Of a DNA stretch of 64,000 nucleotides, positions 18,477 to 25,977 are shown piece by piece. The stretch comes from Gemmatirosa kalamazoonensis. GTDB taxonomy: Bacteria > Gemmatimonadota > Gemmatimonadetes > Gemmatimonadales > Gemmatimonadaceae. The translations under genes and the position numbers were made by a program. Each line of letters starts with the position of its first letter. The stretch's first letter is position 1. The DNA is taken from NCBI RefSeq assembly GCF_000522985.1, contig NZ_CP007128.1, positions 1,472,220 to 1,536,219 of the forward strand, in the 5' to 3' direction. The notes under the pieces are model-generated. The model did not search any database and had not been told where the DNA came from. It saw nothing but the letters and a program-made list of their open reading frames with translations.

Positions 18477-19657
18477 AGGATCCCCTCGTGCGGGTCGTTC
18501 CCCGACGCCCACTCGTGCGACTCGAACGAGACGGCCGGCGCCGGCGCGCCGCCCGGTGGCCGCGCGTTCACGATCGACGTCGGTGTGCCGACGGGGATCG
18601 CCGCGCTCGCGGGCAGCTCCACCGGCGGCGCCTGCGGCGCTGCGGCCGGCATCGTCGGCACGGCGATCAGCCGCGGTACCTTGTCCTGCCGGTCCTCCGA
18701 GCCTTCCTCGCCGCTCTTCTCGTGCGGCTTCACCGTGGTGCGGATCACCATGATCTTGTTCAGCACGTCGAACCAGAACGGCGCGCCGAGCGTGATGGCG
18801 AACGCGGTGAGCAGCCAGCCGGCGGCCATGCCTAACGGCCGGTTGAAGCGATCCGACGACGACACCGTCACCGGCCAGCCGAGCGGCAGCTCGAGGTTCG
18901 CGATCTCGCGCACCGCGGCGTCGAGCGCGGAGTCGCGCTGCGTCGCGAGCGGGCCGCTCGCGCGCGTCATCGCGGCTGCCACGACGTCGCGCCGCGTGTC
19001 GCCGTTCCGGTAGAGCTGCTCGGCGATGACGAGCGTGTTCGCGTTCACGAGCGCGGTGATGCCGAGCGAGACGAAGAACAGGATGACTTGCGTCTCGCGC
19101 TTGTACCATCCGGAGACGCGGTCCATGCCGCTGTCGAACCACGCCTCGAGGTTGCGCCGTGCCTGCTCCAGGCTTCCGTCCGCGGTGTCGATCGCGTGGA
19201 TGATCGCGCGCCGCACCGGCGTCGGCACGCCGGCCATGACCTGCACCGACTTGCGCACGTCCTGGATCGACGGTGCGGCGTCGAGCGTCTCCAGCACGCT
19301 GTCACCGTGCGCGGCGATGTCGAGCAGCGCCGACGCGAAGCTCCGCGCGGGGATGTACGACGGGAGGTTCGGCTGCCAGGCCTGCGTCATGCGCTTCGTC
19401 ACGCGCTCCATCGCCGGCGGCGAGGGCGCGTAGTCGCCCCGGTACAGCCCGAAGATCAGCGGGTGCTCGAACAGACGCTTCGCGAAACCGTGGCCGTCGG
19501 GGTCGTGGAGCATCTCGCGGATGCCGCGCTCGAGCTGCACGGCGCGCGACTTCAGGAACGACTCGGCCCCCTCGCGCACCGACGACGCGATGAGGGCGAG
19601 CACGAGGTACACGAGCACCAGCCCGATGGCGACCTCGAGGATCTGCGATCCGAACAT
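18473..19657 (-). CDS. Conserved multi-pass membrane protein
   Basis: 394 residues. The N-terminal helix (ILEVAIGLVLVYLVLALIAS) is followed by a cytoplasmic-looking region, then helices near ~185-210 (VILFFVSLGITALVNANTLV) and ~260-285 (GMAAGWLLTAFAITLGAPFW), ending DVLNKIMVIRTTVKPHEKS, a motif I associate with uncharacterised proteins of cyanobacteria and Bacteroidota. The C-terminal ~70 residues are Pro/Ala-rich and probably disordered. Co-translated with the M15 peptidase; function unknown. Confidence 0.8.
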   Translation of the reverse strand: MFGSQILEVAIGLVLVYLVLALIASSVREGAESFLKSRAVQLERGIREMLHDPDGHGFAKRLFEHPLIFGLYRGDYAPSPPAMERVTKRMTQAWQPNLPSYIPARSFASALLDIAAHGDSVLETLDAAPSIQDVRKSVQVMAGVPTPVRRAIIHAIDTADGSLEQARRNLEAWFDSGMDRVSGWYKRETQVILFFVSLGITALVNANTLVIAEQLYRNGDTRRDVVAAAMTRASGPLATQRDSALDAAVREIANLELPLGWPVTVSSSDRFNRPLGMAAGWLLTAFAITLGAPFWFDVLNKIMVIRTTVKPHEKSGEEGSEDRQDKVPRLIAVPTMPAAAPQAPPVELPASAAIPVGTPTSIVNARPPGGAPAPAVSFESHEWASGNDPHEGIL

Positions 19658-19820
19658 CTTCCGCTCTCCGTGAAGAGTGGCGCGGCGTGCGACGGGCTAG
19701 CGTAGGGCGCGCGCATGGGGCCCGCAAGATCGCGGGCGTGCGTCACATGCCGCGCATCGCATCCCTGGACAGCGCGCACGGCGGGGCGCAACGTGGACGT
19801 CTCACCCACCGGAGCCGCTC

Positions 19821-20369
19821 ATGTCCACGCGCACGCTCGCCCTCGCGCTGCTCGCCGCCGCCGCCCTCCCGCTGGTCCAGGACGCCGCCGCCCAGGGGAC
19901 GCCCGCCGCGGCGACGGCGCCCGTCTCGGCCGCGTTCAAGGCGAGCACGAAGCAGTTCGCGAAGAACCTCACCGCCGCCGCCGAGGCGATGCCGGCGGAC
20001 AAGTACGGGTTCAAGCCGACGCCGGCGCAGATGAGCTTCGGCGACGTCGTCGTGCACCTCATCCAGGGGAACGACTACCTCTGCGGCGCGATCTCCGGCA
20101 CGCCGGCGCCGCAGCGCTCGAAGGTCGCCGCGACCGACGCGAAGGACGCGCTCGTCGCGCGGCTGAAGGAGACGTTCGCGTTCTGCGACGACGCGCTCGC
20201 GAGCCTCGACGACACGAAGCTCGCCGAGCAGGTGCCGTTCTTCGGCGGCCCGCGCACGCGCGCCGACGTCATGAACCTCACGACGGGCGACTTCGCCGAT
20301 CACTACAGCCAGGTCGCGATCTACATGCGCCTGAACGGGCTGCTGCCGCCGACCGCGAAGAAGCAGTGA
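19821..20369 (+). CDS. Secreted DinB-like protein
   Basis: 182 residues. A signal peptide (ALALLAAAALPLVQDAAAQ) precedes a DinB/YfiT-type four-helix bundle: FKPTPAQMSFGDVVVHLIQG contributes the first His, and GDFADHYSQVAIYMRLNGLL the later His; this family usually binds a divalent metal with three His. Known relatives act in thiol or maleylpyruvate chemistry, but exported members are uncharacterised. Its stop is only 4 bp from the stop of the convergent crp-type gene. Confidence 0.88.
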   Translation: MSTRTLALALLAAAALPLVQDAAAQGTPAAATAPVSAAFKASTKQFAKNLTAAAEAMPADKYGFKPTPAQMSFGDVVVHLIQGNDYLCGAISGTPAPQRSKVAATDAKDALVARLKETFAFCDDALASLDDTKLAEQVPFFGGPRTRADVMNLTTGDFADHYSQVAIYMRLNGLLPPTAKKQ

Positions 20370-20373
20370 CGCG

Positions 20374-21045
20374 TCAGCCGCTCATCGCGTCCAGCACGTC
20401 CATGCTCGCCACCGCGTAGCGCGCGCGTCCGGTTCGCCGGACGGCGCCCGCCGCGCACAGGGTGCCTAACGCGCGCACCACCACCTCGCGCGCCGTGCCC
20501 AGCTCCTCGGCGAGCGCGGCCTGCGACATGCCCAACGTGAAGTCGCGGCCGCGGGCGTGGCGGGCGCGCGCGAGCACCACCGCGGCGACGCGCGACGGCA
20601 CCGTGTGCTCCTGCACGTCGTCGAGCCGCGCGAGCAGCGACCGCGCACGCTCGGCCAGCCGCCGCAGCGCGAACCGCGCGACCTCGGGGCGCTCGGCCAG
20701 CAGCCGGTCGAGCGCCGCCGCGCCGATCCGCGCGCAGCGCGTCGGCTCCGTCGCGGTCGCCGTCGCCGGATACGCGCCGCCGCCGAAGACGGGGATCTCG
20801 CCGAGCACCCCACCCGGTCCCTCGGCATGCAGGAGGCGGCTGCGGCCGTCGGCGGCCACCCGCGCGACGCGCACGCGCCCCGCGAGCACGAGATACAGCG
20901 CGTCGGCCGCGTCGCCCGCGCGATAGAGCACCGCGCGCGTCGCGTAGCGCCGCTCCACCGCGATCCGCGCGAGGTGCTCCAGCGCGTCGTCGGAGAGCGG
21001 GCGCAGCGCAGGGATGCGCTCTCGAAGGATGCTCGGGTCGATCAT
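20374..21045 (-). CDS. Crp/Fnr-family transcriptional regulator
   Basis: 223 residues. Cyclic-nucleotide-binding beta-roll (~20-130) with VLYRAGDAADALYLVLAGRV and GPGGVLGEIPVFGGG; a dimer helix; and a C-terminal winged helix with SQAALAEELGTAREVVVRAL as the recognition helix-turn-helix. No Cys cluster for an Fnr-type iron-sulfur centre, so a nucleotide or other small ligand is more likely. The ATG at 21045 abuts a hairpin repeat (B1) occupying the entire divergent promoter region. Confidence 0.92.
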   Translation of the reverse strand: MIDPSILRERIPALRPLSDDALEHLARIAVERRYATRAVLYRAGDAADALYLVLAGRVRVARVAADGRSRLLHAEGPGGVLGEIPVFGGGAYPATATATEPTRCARIGAAALDRLLAERPEVARFALRRLAERARSLLARLDDVQEHTVPSRVAAVVLARARHARGRDFTLGMSQAALAEELGTAREVVVRALGTLCAAGAVRRTGRARYAVASMDVLDAMSG

Positions 21046-21187
21046 GACTCCACGTACGTGTTTCTGGGGGACTGAAGAAGGACTGAAGGAGGACTGAAGA
21101 AGGACCAAAACACACCGTCTTTGTTGTTGTCCTTCTTAAGTCCTTCTTCAGTCCTCCTTCAGTCCTGCACGAACTCGTACGTGGAGC
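21046..21187. repeat. Hairpin element B1 (CTCCACGTACG ends, GGACTGAAGAA array)
   Basis: Terminal inverted repeats GACTCCACGTACG (21046-21058) and CGTACGTGGAG (21176-21186) enclose an array of ~11-nt GGACTGAAGAA/GGACTGAAGGA units and its complement, forming a ~140-nt hairpin. Two further copies with the same ends lie at 39878 and 56808. This copy separates divergent genes, so it is not merely a terminator; it starts at the base next to the crp-type ATG. Confidence 0.85.
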
Positions 21188-21271
21188 CACGCCGGGCGCG
21201 ATGGAACCCAGGTTCCAGCGGAGCCACCGCGCGGTCGACATCGTGTCGGTGGACACTCACCCCGGCATCCC

Positions 21272-21745
21272 ATGCGCACCACGCTCGCCCTCCTGCTCCT
21301 CGTCGCCGCGCCGCTCCACGCCCAGCACCATCACGCCGACACCGCGTTCGCGTCCATGCAGGCGCGCGGCAAGACGGCGATGGGCGTCGACCAGTACGCG
21401 TCGTCGCACCGCTTCGACACGCTCGCCGACGGCGGCCGCATCGCGCTCGTGAGTGGCCGCGACGACTCCGCCGCCGTCGCCGCCATCCGCACGCACTTCC
21501 GCACCATCGCGGCCGCGTTCGCCCGCGGCGACTTCGCGACGCCCGGCTTCGTGCACGACGGCCCGGTGCCCGGCACGCGCGTGATGGCCGAGAAGCGCTC
21601 GGCGATCACGTACGAGGCGCGCGACCTGCCCCGCGGCGGCGAGCTGCGGATCCGCACCGGGGATCCGGAGGCGCGGAAGGCGATCGCCGAGTTCCTCGCG
21701 TTCCAGCGCAGGGAGCACCGGAGTGGGGGACGGCGGGATGACTGA
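21272..21745 (+). CDS. Small secreted conserved protein
   Basis: 157 residues with a clean signal peptide (LALLLLVAAPLHAQ) followed directly by HHHAD. Motifs MGVDQYASSHRF, IRTHFRTIAAAFARGDF and ITYEARDLPRGGELRIRTGD are shared by a family of exported bacterial proteins usually left as hypothetical; function unknown. Its last codons run into the repeat array that begins at 21728, so the C-terminus (HRSGGRRDD) is encoded by repeat DNA. Confidence 0.8.
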   Translation: MRTTLALLLLVAAPLHAQHHHADTAFASMQARGKTAMGVDQYASSHRFDTLADGGRIALVSGRDDSAAVAAIRTHFRTIAAAFARGDFATPGFVHDGPVPGTRVMAEKRSAITYEARDLPRGGELRIRTGDPEARKAIAEFLAFQRREHRSGGRRDD

Positions 21746-22028
21746 CGGCGGGACGACTGACGGCGGGACGACTGACGGCGGGATGCCTGACGGCGGGATG
21801 CCTGACGGCGGGACGCTGAACGGCGGGATCCGGATGCGTTCAGCGGGATCCGTTGGGCGTCGGATTGGTACAGTCGCGCGTTCAGCGGCATAGCACCTTG
21901 GGCGAAGGGGGGGAGCCCCCCTGGGACCTAGGTACCGCGCCCGCCGTCGGACGTCCCGCGGTTGATCGTCCCGCAGTAGATCGTCCCGCAGTAGATCGTC
22001 CCGCAGTCAGTCCTCCCGCCGTCCGCAG
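21728..22028. repeat. Composite repeat element F2: GACGGCGGGAyG array, 43-nt core, GATCGTCCCGCAGTA array
   Basis: Left part (21728-~21835): about seven tandem 13-15-nt units of the type GACGGCGGGACGACT. Centre: a 43-nt core (21890-21932) nearly identical to 15551-15594. Right part (~21945-22020): five 15-nt units of the type GATCGTCCCGCAGTA. The two arrays are partly complementary (CGGGAC versus GTCCCG), giving a large hairpin with the core at its tip. It overlaps the 3' end of the secreted-protein gene and abuts the VOC gene stop. Confidence 0.85.
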
Positions 22029-22370
22029 TCACTTCCGTTCCACGATGTCGAAGACGAACCCGTACGGATCGCGGAAGTACACCAGCCCCGGGTGCCCCTC
22101 GACCGGCACCGTCTCGCACCCCGCCCGCTCGAGGTGCGCCCGCGCCGCCGCGTAGTCGGCGACGTCGAACGACGGGATGTAGCCGAGCGGCGCGCCGGGG
22201 TCGCGGTTCACGTACAGCCGCAGCTGCCCCGTGTCGAGGTCGAGCTGGTCGGGCGAGCGGGAGACGACGCGGCACGCCAGCACGCCGACGTAGAACGCCT
22301 CCGCGCGCTCCAGGTCCGGGACGTGGATCGCGACCTCGCGGTTCGAGCGGAACGTGGGGCCGTCCGTCAT
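22029..22370 (-). CDS. VOC (glyoxalase/dioxygenase-fold) family protein
   Basis: 113 residues, one vicinal-oxygen-chelate unit pair: VAIHVPDLERAEAFYVGVLA at the start, LRLYVNRDP in the middle and GLVYFRDPYGFVFDIVER at the end, with candidate metal ligands His and Glu. Family members isomerise, cleave or sequester small molecules; the substrate is not evident. It begins 1 bp after the stop of the upstream YdeI gene, so the two are one transcript. Confidence 0.88.
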   Translation of the reverse strand: MTDGPTFRSNREVAIHVPDLERAEAFYVGVLACRVVSRSPDQLDLDTGQLRLYVNRDPGAPLGYIPSFDVADYAAARAHLERAGCETVPVEGHPGLVYFRDPYGFVFDIVERK

Positions 22371-22371
22371 G

Positions 22372-22986
22372 TCACGCGCGCTGGTACTTCCAGTGGCGCG
22401 ACTTCCCCTCCGCGAGCTGGGCGAGCGTCTGCTCCAGCCGCTTCTGCCGCGTGGCGTCGGTCTTCGCCTCCGTGATCCACTCCACGTACTCGCGGCGGTG
22501 GCTCGGGCTGAACGCGTCGAACGCGGCGCGCGCCTTCGCGTGCTTGCGCTGCGTCAGCGCCGCCGCGAGGTCGTCGGGCACCGCCAGCTCCGCCTTCGCC
22601 TTCTTCGGCCGCTCCACCTTCACGCCCTCGGCGTTCAGGGCCGCGGCCTTCTTCACGTATCTGAGGAGCGTGCGCTTCGGCGGCAGGTCGGCGACCGCGG
22701 CGAAGCGCGACGGGCCCTTCGGGTCATCGCCCTCCGCGTCGCCGAACGGGTCGTCGCCCACGACCAGCTTCCCTTTCCAGAAGCCGAACCGGCAGTGCTC
22801 CTTGAACGCGGCCATCATGCACAGTGGGCCGCCGGCATAGTCGAAGAACGGGGAGCTCCACTTCATCGTCTCCACGACGTCGGGACACCCCTCGTGGACG
22901 ACGGCGCGGATGTGCGTCAGGATCGGCCGCGCGAACTCGGGCGCCTTCGCGATGTACGCATCGATCCGGGGATCCTTCTGGCCCAT
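22372..22986 (-). CDS. YdeI/OmdA-type protein with DUF1801 domain
   Basis: 204 residues. N-terminal DUF1801 (YdhG-like) domain: ARPILTHIRAVVHEGCPDVV, MKWSSPFFDYAGGPLCMMAA and HCRFGFWKGKLV; C-terminal OmdA/YdeI region: VPDDLAAALTQRKHAKARAA, FDAFSPSHRREYVEWI and TRQKRLEQTLAQLAEGK. These are small cytoplasmic proteins linked in some bacteria to stress and peptide resistance, with no known activity. Start ATG 22986 gives the standard N-terminus. Confidence 0.9.
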   Translation of the reverse strand: MGQKDPRIDAYIAKAPEFARPILTHIRAVVHEGCPDVVETMKWSSPFFDYAGGPLCMMAAFKEHCRFGFWKGKLVVGDDPFGDAEGDDPKGPSRFAAVADLPPKRTLLRYVKKAAALNAEGVKVERPKKAKAELAVPDDLAAALTQRKHAKARAAFDAFSPSHRREYVEWITEAKTDATRQKRLEQTLAQLAEGKSRHWKYQRA

Positions 22987-23160
22987 GGGCGGGGAGGGAC
23001 GGGGGTGGAGCGAGGGGAGCGGCAATATGCGGCTGCGGGGCGGACCGTGCACGGATGGGTCGGCCTTCACCGATTCGTAACCCGTCCGTCATCGTTTCGG
23101 CCTGTTCAGGTGTCAAACGGCGCAGCATCGTAGCCGGGCCCCCCCTACCGTCTGCTGCCC

Positions 23161-24504
23161 ATGCCTCGTCTCAGCCCGAAGCTCGTCGGCGGCGCCGCCC
23201 TTGGCGCCGTGGCGCTGTCCCTCGTCGCCTGGCGCTTCGCCGGGTCGTCGCCGACCGCCGCCGATCCGCTCGTCGCCCGCGTGAAGGCCGGCGACTTCCA
23301 CGTCACCGTGACCACCACCGGGGAGCTGCGCGCGATCCACTCGGTGCAGGTCCAGGGGCCCGGCAACCTGCCGCAGGCGCAGATCTACCAGCCGATCAAG
23401 ATCGCGACGCTCGTCCCCGAGGGGACCGTCGTGAAGGCGGGCGACGTCGTCGCGGAGCTCGACCGCGGCGCGGCGGCCGGGAAGCTGAGCGAGATCACGC
23501 TCAACGTGCAGAAGGCCGACGCGCAGTACACCCAGGCGCAGCTCGACTCCACGCTGAACCTGTCGAAGGCGCGCGAGGAGATGCGCACGCTGGAGTACGC
23601 GATGGAGGAGAAGCGGCTCGCGAAGGAGCAGGCGCAGTACGAGGCGCCGAGCATCCGGCGGCAGGCCGACATCGACATGGAGAAGGCGACGCGCGCCCTC
23701 GCCCAGGCCAAGCGCGACTACGAGACGAAGACGCAGCAGGCGAAGGCGAAGATGTCGGAGGTCGGCGCGGAGCTCGAGCGCCAGAAGAACAACCTCAAGA
23801 TCATCCAGGACGTCGTCGGCGCGTTCACGATCAAGGCGCCGGCCCCCGGCATGGTGATCTACGCGAAGGAGTGGAACGGCCGGAAGAAGACCGTCGGCTC
23901 GCAGGTGTCGCCGTGGGAGCCCACCGTGGCGACGCTCCCCGACCTCACGAGCATGGAGTCGATCACCTACGTGAACGAGATCGACGTCCGCAAGCTGGCC
24001 GTCGGCCAGCCCGTCCGGCTCTCGCTCGACTCCGACCCGTCGAAGGTGCTCACCGGCAAGGTGACCGCGGTGGCGAACGTCGGTGAGCAGCGCCCGAACA
24101 CGGACGCGAAGGTGTTCGAGGTGAAGGTGCAGGTGATGCAGTCCGACACCACGCTGCGCCCCGGCATGACGACGTCGAACGCGGTGGAGACGGCGGTCGT
24201 GAAGAACGCGCGCTTCATCCCGCTCGAGGCGCTCGTCGCGGAGGGCGGCCGCACGTTCGTGTACAAGCGCGACGGCAGCCGCGTCGTGAAGCAGGAGATC
24301 GAGACGGGCCTCATGAACGACAACGAGGTGATCGTGACGCGCGGCCTCGGGGCGAACGAGGAGGTGCTGCTCGCGGCGCCCGCCGACGCCGCGACGCTCG
24401 CCGTGGTCGCGCTCCCCGGCGGCGCGAAGACGCCGGCGCCCGGGAAGCCGGGCGACACCGCCGCGCACGCGACGGTGCCCGCGGTGCCTAACGCCAAGCG
24501 CTGA
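23161..24504 (+). CDS. Periplasmic adaptor subunit (HlyD/MacA-like) of an ABC efflux system
   Basis: 447 residues with an N-terminal membrane anchor (LVGGAALGAVALSLVAWRF). Order of parts: lipoyl half-motif (VTTTGELRAIHSVQVQGPG), a long coiled-coil hairpin (~115-225), second lipoyl half (FTIKAPAPGMVIYAKEWNG), beta-barrel (~290-370) and membrane-proximal domain ending in a Pro/Ala-rich tail. It is followed by a MacB-type permease (7 bp) and a TolC gene, so it bridges inner and outer membranes in an efflux or export pump. No ABC ATPase is in the cluster. Confidence 0.92.
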   Translation: MPRLSPKLVGGAALGAVALSLVAWRFAGSSPTAADPLVARVKAGDFHVTVTTTGELRAIHSVQVQGPGNLPQAQIYQPIKIATLVPEGTVVKAGDVVAELDRGAAAGKLSEITLNVQKADAQYTQAQLDSTLNLSKAREEMRTLEYAMEEKRLAKEQAQYEAPSIRRQADIDMEKATRALAQAKRDYETKTQQAKAKMSEVGAELERQKNNLKIIQDVVGAFTIKAPAPGMVIYAKEWNGRKKTVGSQVSPWEPTVATLPDLTSMESITYVNEIDVRKLAVGQPVRLSLDSDPSKVLTGKVTAVANVGEQRPNTDAKVFEVKVQVMQSDTTLRPGMTTSNAVETAVVKNARFIPLEALVAEGGRTFVYKRDGSRVVKQEIETGLMNDNEVIVTRGLGANEEVLLAAPADAATLAVVALPGGAKTPAPGKPGDTAAHATVPAVPNAKR

Positions 24505-24511
24505 GGCGCCC

Positions 24512-25977
24512 GTGGCGACCCTCAGCAGCCCCGTCGGCGCGACGTACGCACCGCCGGCGGGCGGACGGCCCCCGTACGCGCCGCCCGGCATGGGCAACCG
24601 CGCGTCGCGCGCGGCGATGCTGCGCCTCGCCGTGTTCGGCTTGCGGGCCGCGGTCGAAGCCGTGGGCCACAACACGCTGCGCGCCGCGCTCACCTCGTTG
24701 GGCATCCTGTTCGGCGTCGCGTCCGTCATCGCGATGCTCGCCATCGGCAAGGGGGCGGAGCAGGAGGTGCTCGCGCAGATGAAGCTCCTCGGCTCCAACA
24801 ACGTGCTCGTCACGCCGATCGTGGAGCAGAAGCAGGAGAAGGCCGAGGACAAGATGGAGAAGGAGACGAAGCGCTTCTCGCCCGGGCTCACGGAGCTCGA
24901 CGCGCGCGCGCGATCGCGGCGGTCATCCCGCACGTGCAGTCGGTGAGCGCGGAGCTCGCGCTGAACTCGATGGCCACGCGCGAGGGGCACCGCCGCTCGG
25001 TGAAGCTCGTCGGCGTGGACACGACGTACTTCGACGCGTTCAACCTGCAGATCGCCGAGGGCACGCGCTTCGGCACGCTGCACGTCACGCGCGGGCTGCC
25101 GGTGGCGATCATCGGCAGCGCGCTCCGGGCGCGGTTCTTCACGAGCGAGCCGCCGATCGGCCGCCGCATCAAGGTCGGCGACGTGTGGCTCACCGTGGTC
25201 GGCGTGCTCGCGCCGCGTCCGTCGTCCCAGTCGACGGCGGAGAAGCTCGGCATCCGCGACGCGAACATGGACGTCTACGTGCCCCTCTCCACCGCGCTCG
25301 TGCGCTACCGCAACCGCGCGCAGATCACGTCGCGCGACGTGGAGAAGGCGGCGCAGGAGTTCAGCGACGACAACAACAACCAGGCCGACGCCGAGGACCC
25401 GCAGCGGCGCGCCGAGCGGCTCAACCCGAACCAGCTCGACCGACTCGTGATCCGCGTCGAGGACGCCCGCTACGTGGCGCAGGTGGCCGACGTCGTGCGG
25501 CGGCTCATGGCGCGGCGACACAACGCGGTGGTCGACTACGAGGTGACCGTCCCCGAGCTGCTGCTGAAGCAGGAGCAGCGCACGAAGGCGATCTTCAACA
25601 TCGTGCTCGGCGCCATCGCGTCGATCTCGCTGCTCGTCGGCGGCATCGGGATCATGAACATCATGCTCGCGTCGGTGCTCGAGCGCATCCGCGAGATCGG
25701 GGTGCGCCGCGCGATGGGCGCCACGCGCCGCGACGTGCTCGCGCAGTTCCTCGCCGAGGCGGTGCTCATCAGCACCGCGGGCGGCGTCGCCGGCATCCTC
25801 GTCGGCGTGGGGCTCAGCGTCGCGATCGAGCACGTCGCCGACATCCGCACGATCGTCTCGGCGGTGTCCGTGACCGTGGCCTTCGGCGTCTCGCTCGCCG
25901 TGGGACTCGGCTTCGGCATCGTCCCCGCCTGGCGTGCCGCGCGCCAGGACCCCGTCGTCTGCCTCCGCTACGAATGA
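24512..25977 (+). pseudogene. MacB-type ABC transporter permease, split by a CG-run frameshift
   Basis: Two overlapping frames encode one permease. The first (from GTG 24512) has the N-terminal helix and LTSLGILFGVASVIAMLAIG but ends soon after a (CG)6 run at 24901-24912; the other frame continues with IPHVQSVSAELALN, the periplasmic MacB core domain (VKLVGVDTTYFDAFN, RRIKVGDVWLTVVGVL) and the C-terminal FtsX helices (LGAIASISLLVGGIGIMNI, EIGVRRAMGATRRDVLAQFL). Removing one CG gives ELDARAIAAVIPHV with no other defect, so the gene is intact except for +2 nt. It may be a true mutation, a phase-variable tract or a sequencing error. Neighbours are the adaptor and TolC genes. Confidence 0.85.

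Noticed and set aside
21728-22028. Possible CRISPR array
   Set aside because: Units are contiguous 13-15-bp tandem repeats without spacers, and the right half is partly complementary to the left; no cas gene nearby.
23113-25833. 906-codon open frame on the minus strand opposite the adaptor/permease genes
   Set aside because: An antisense shadow of GC-rich coding DNA: His/Arg/Ala-rich, no domain, and the plus strand encodes clear transporter proteins.
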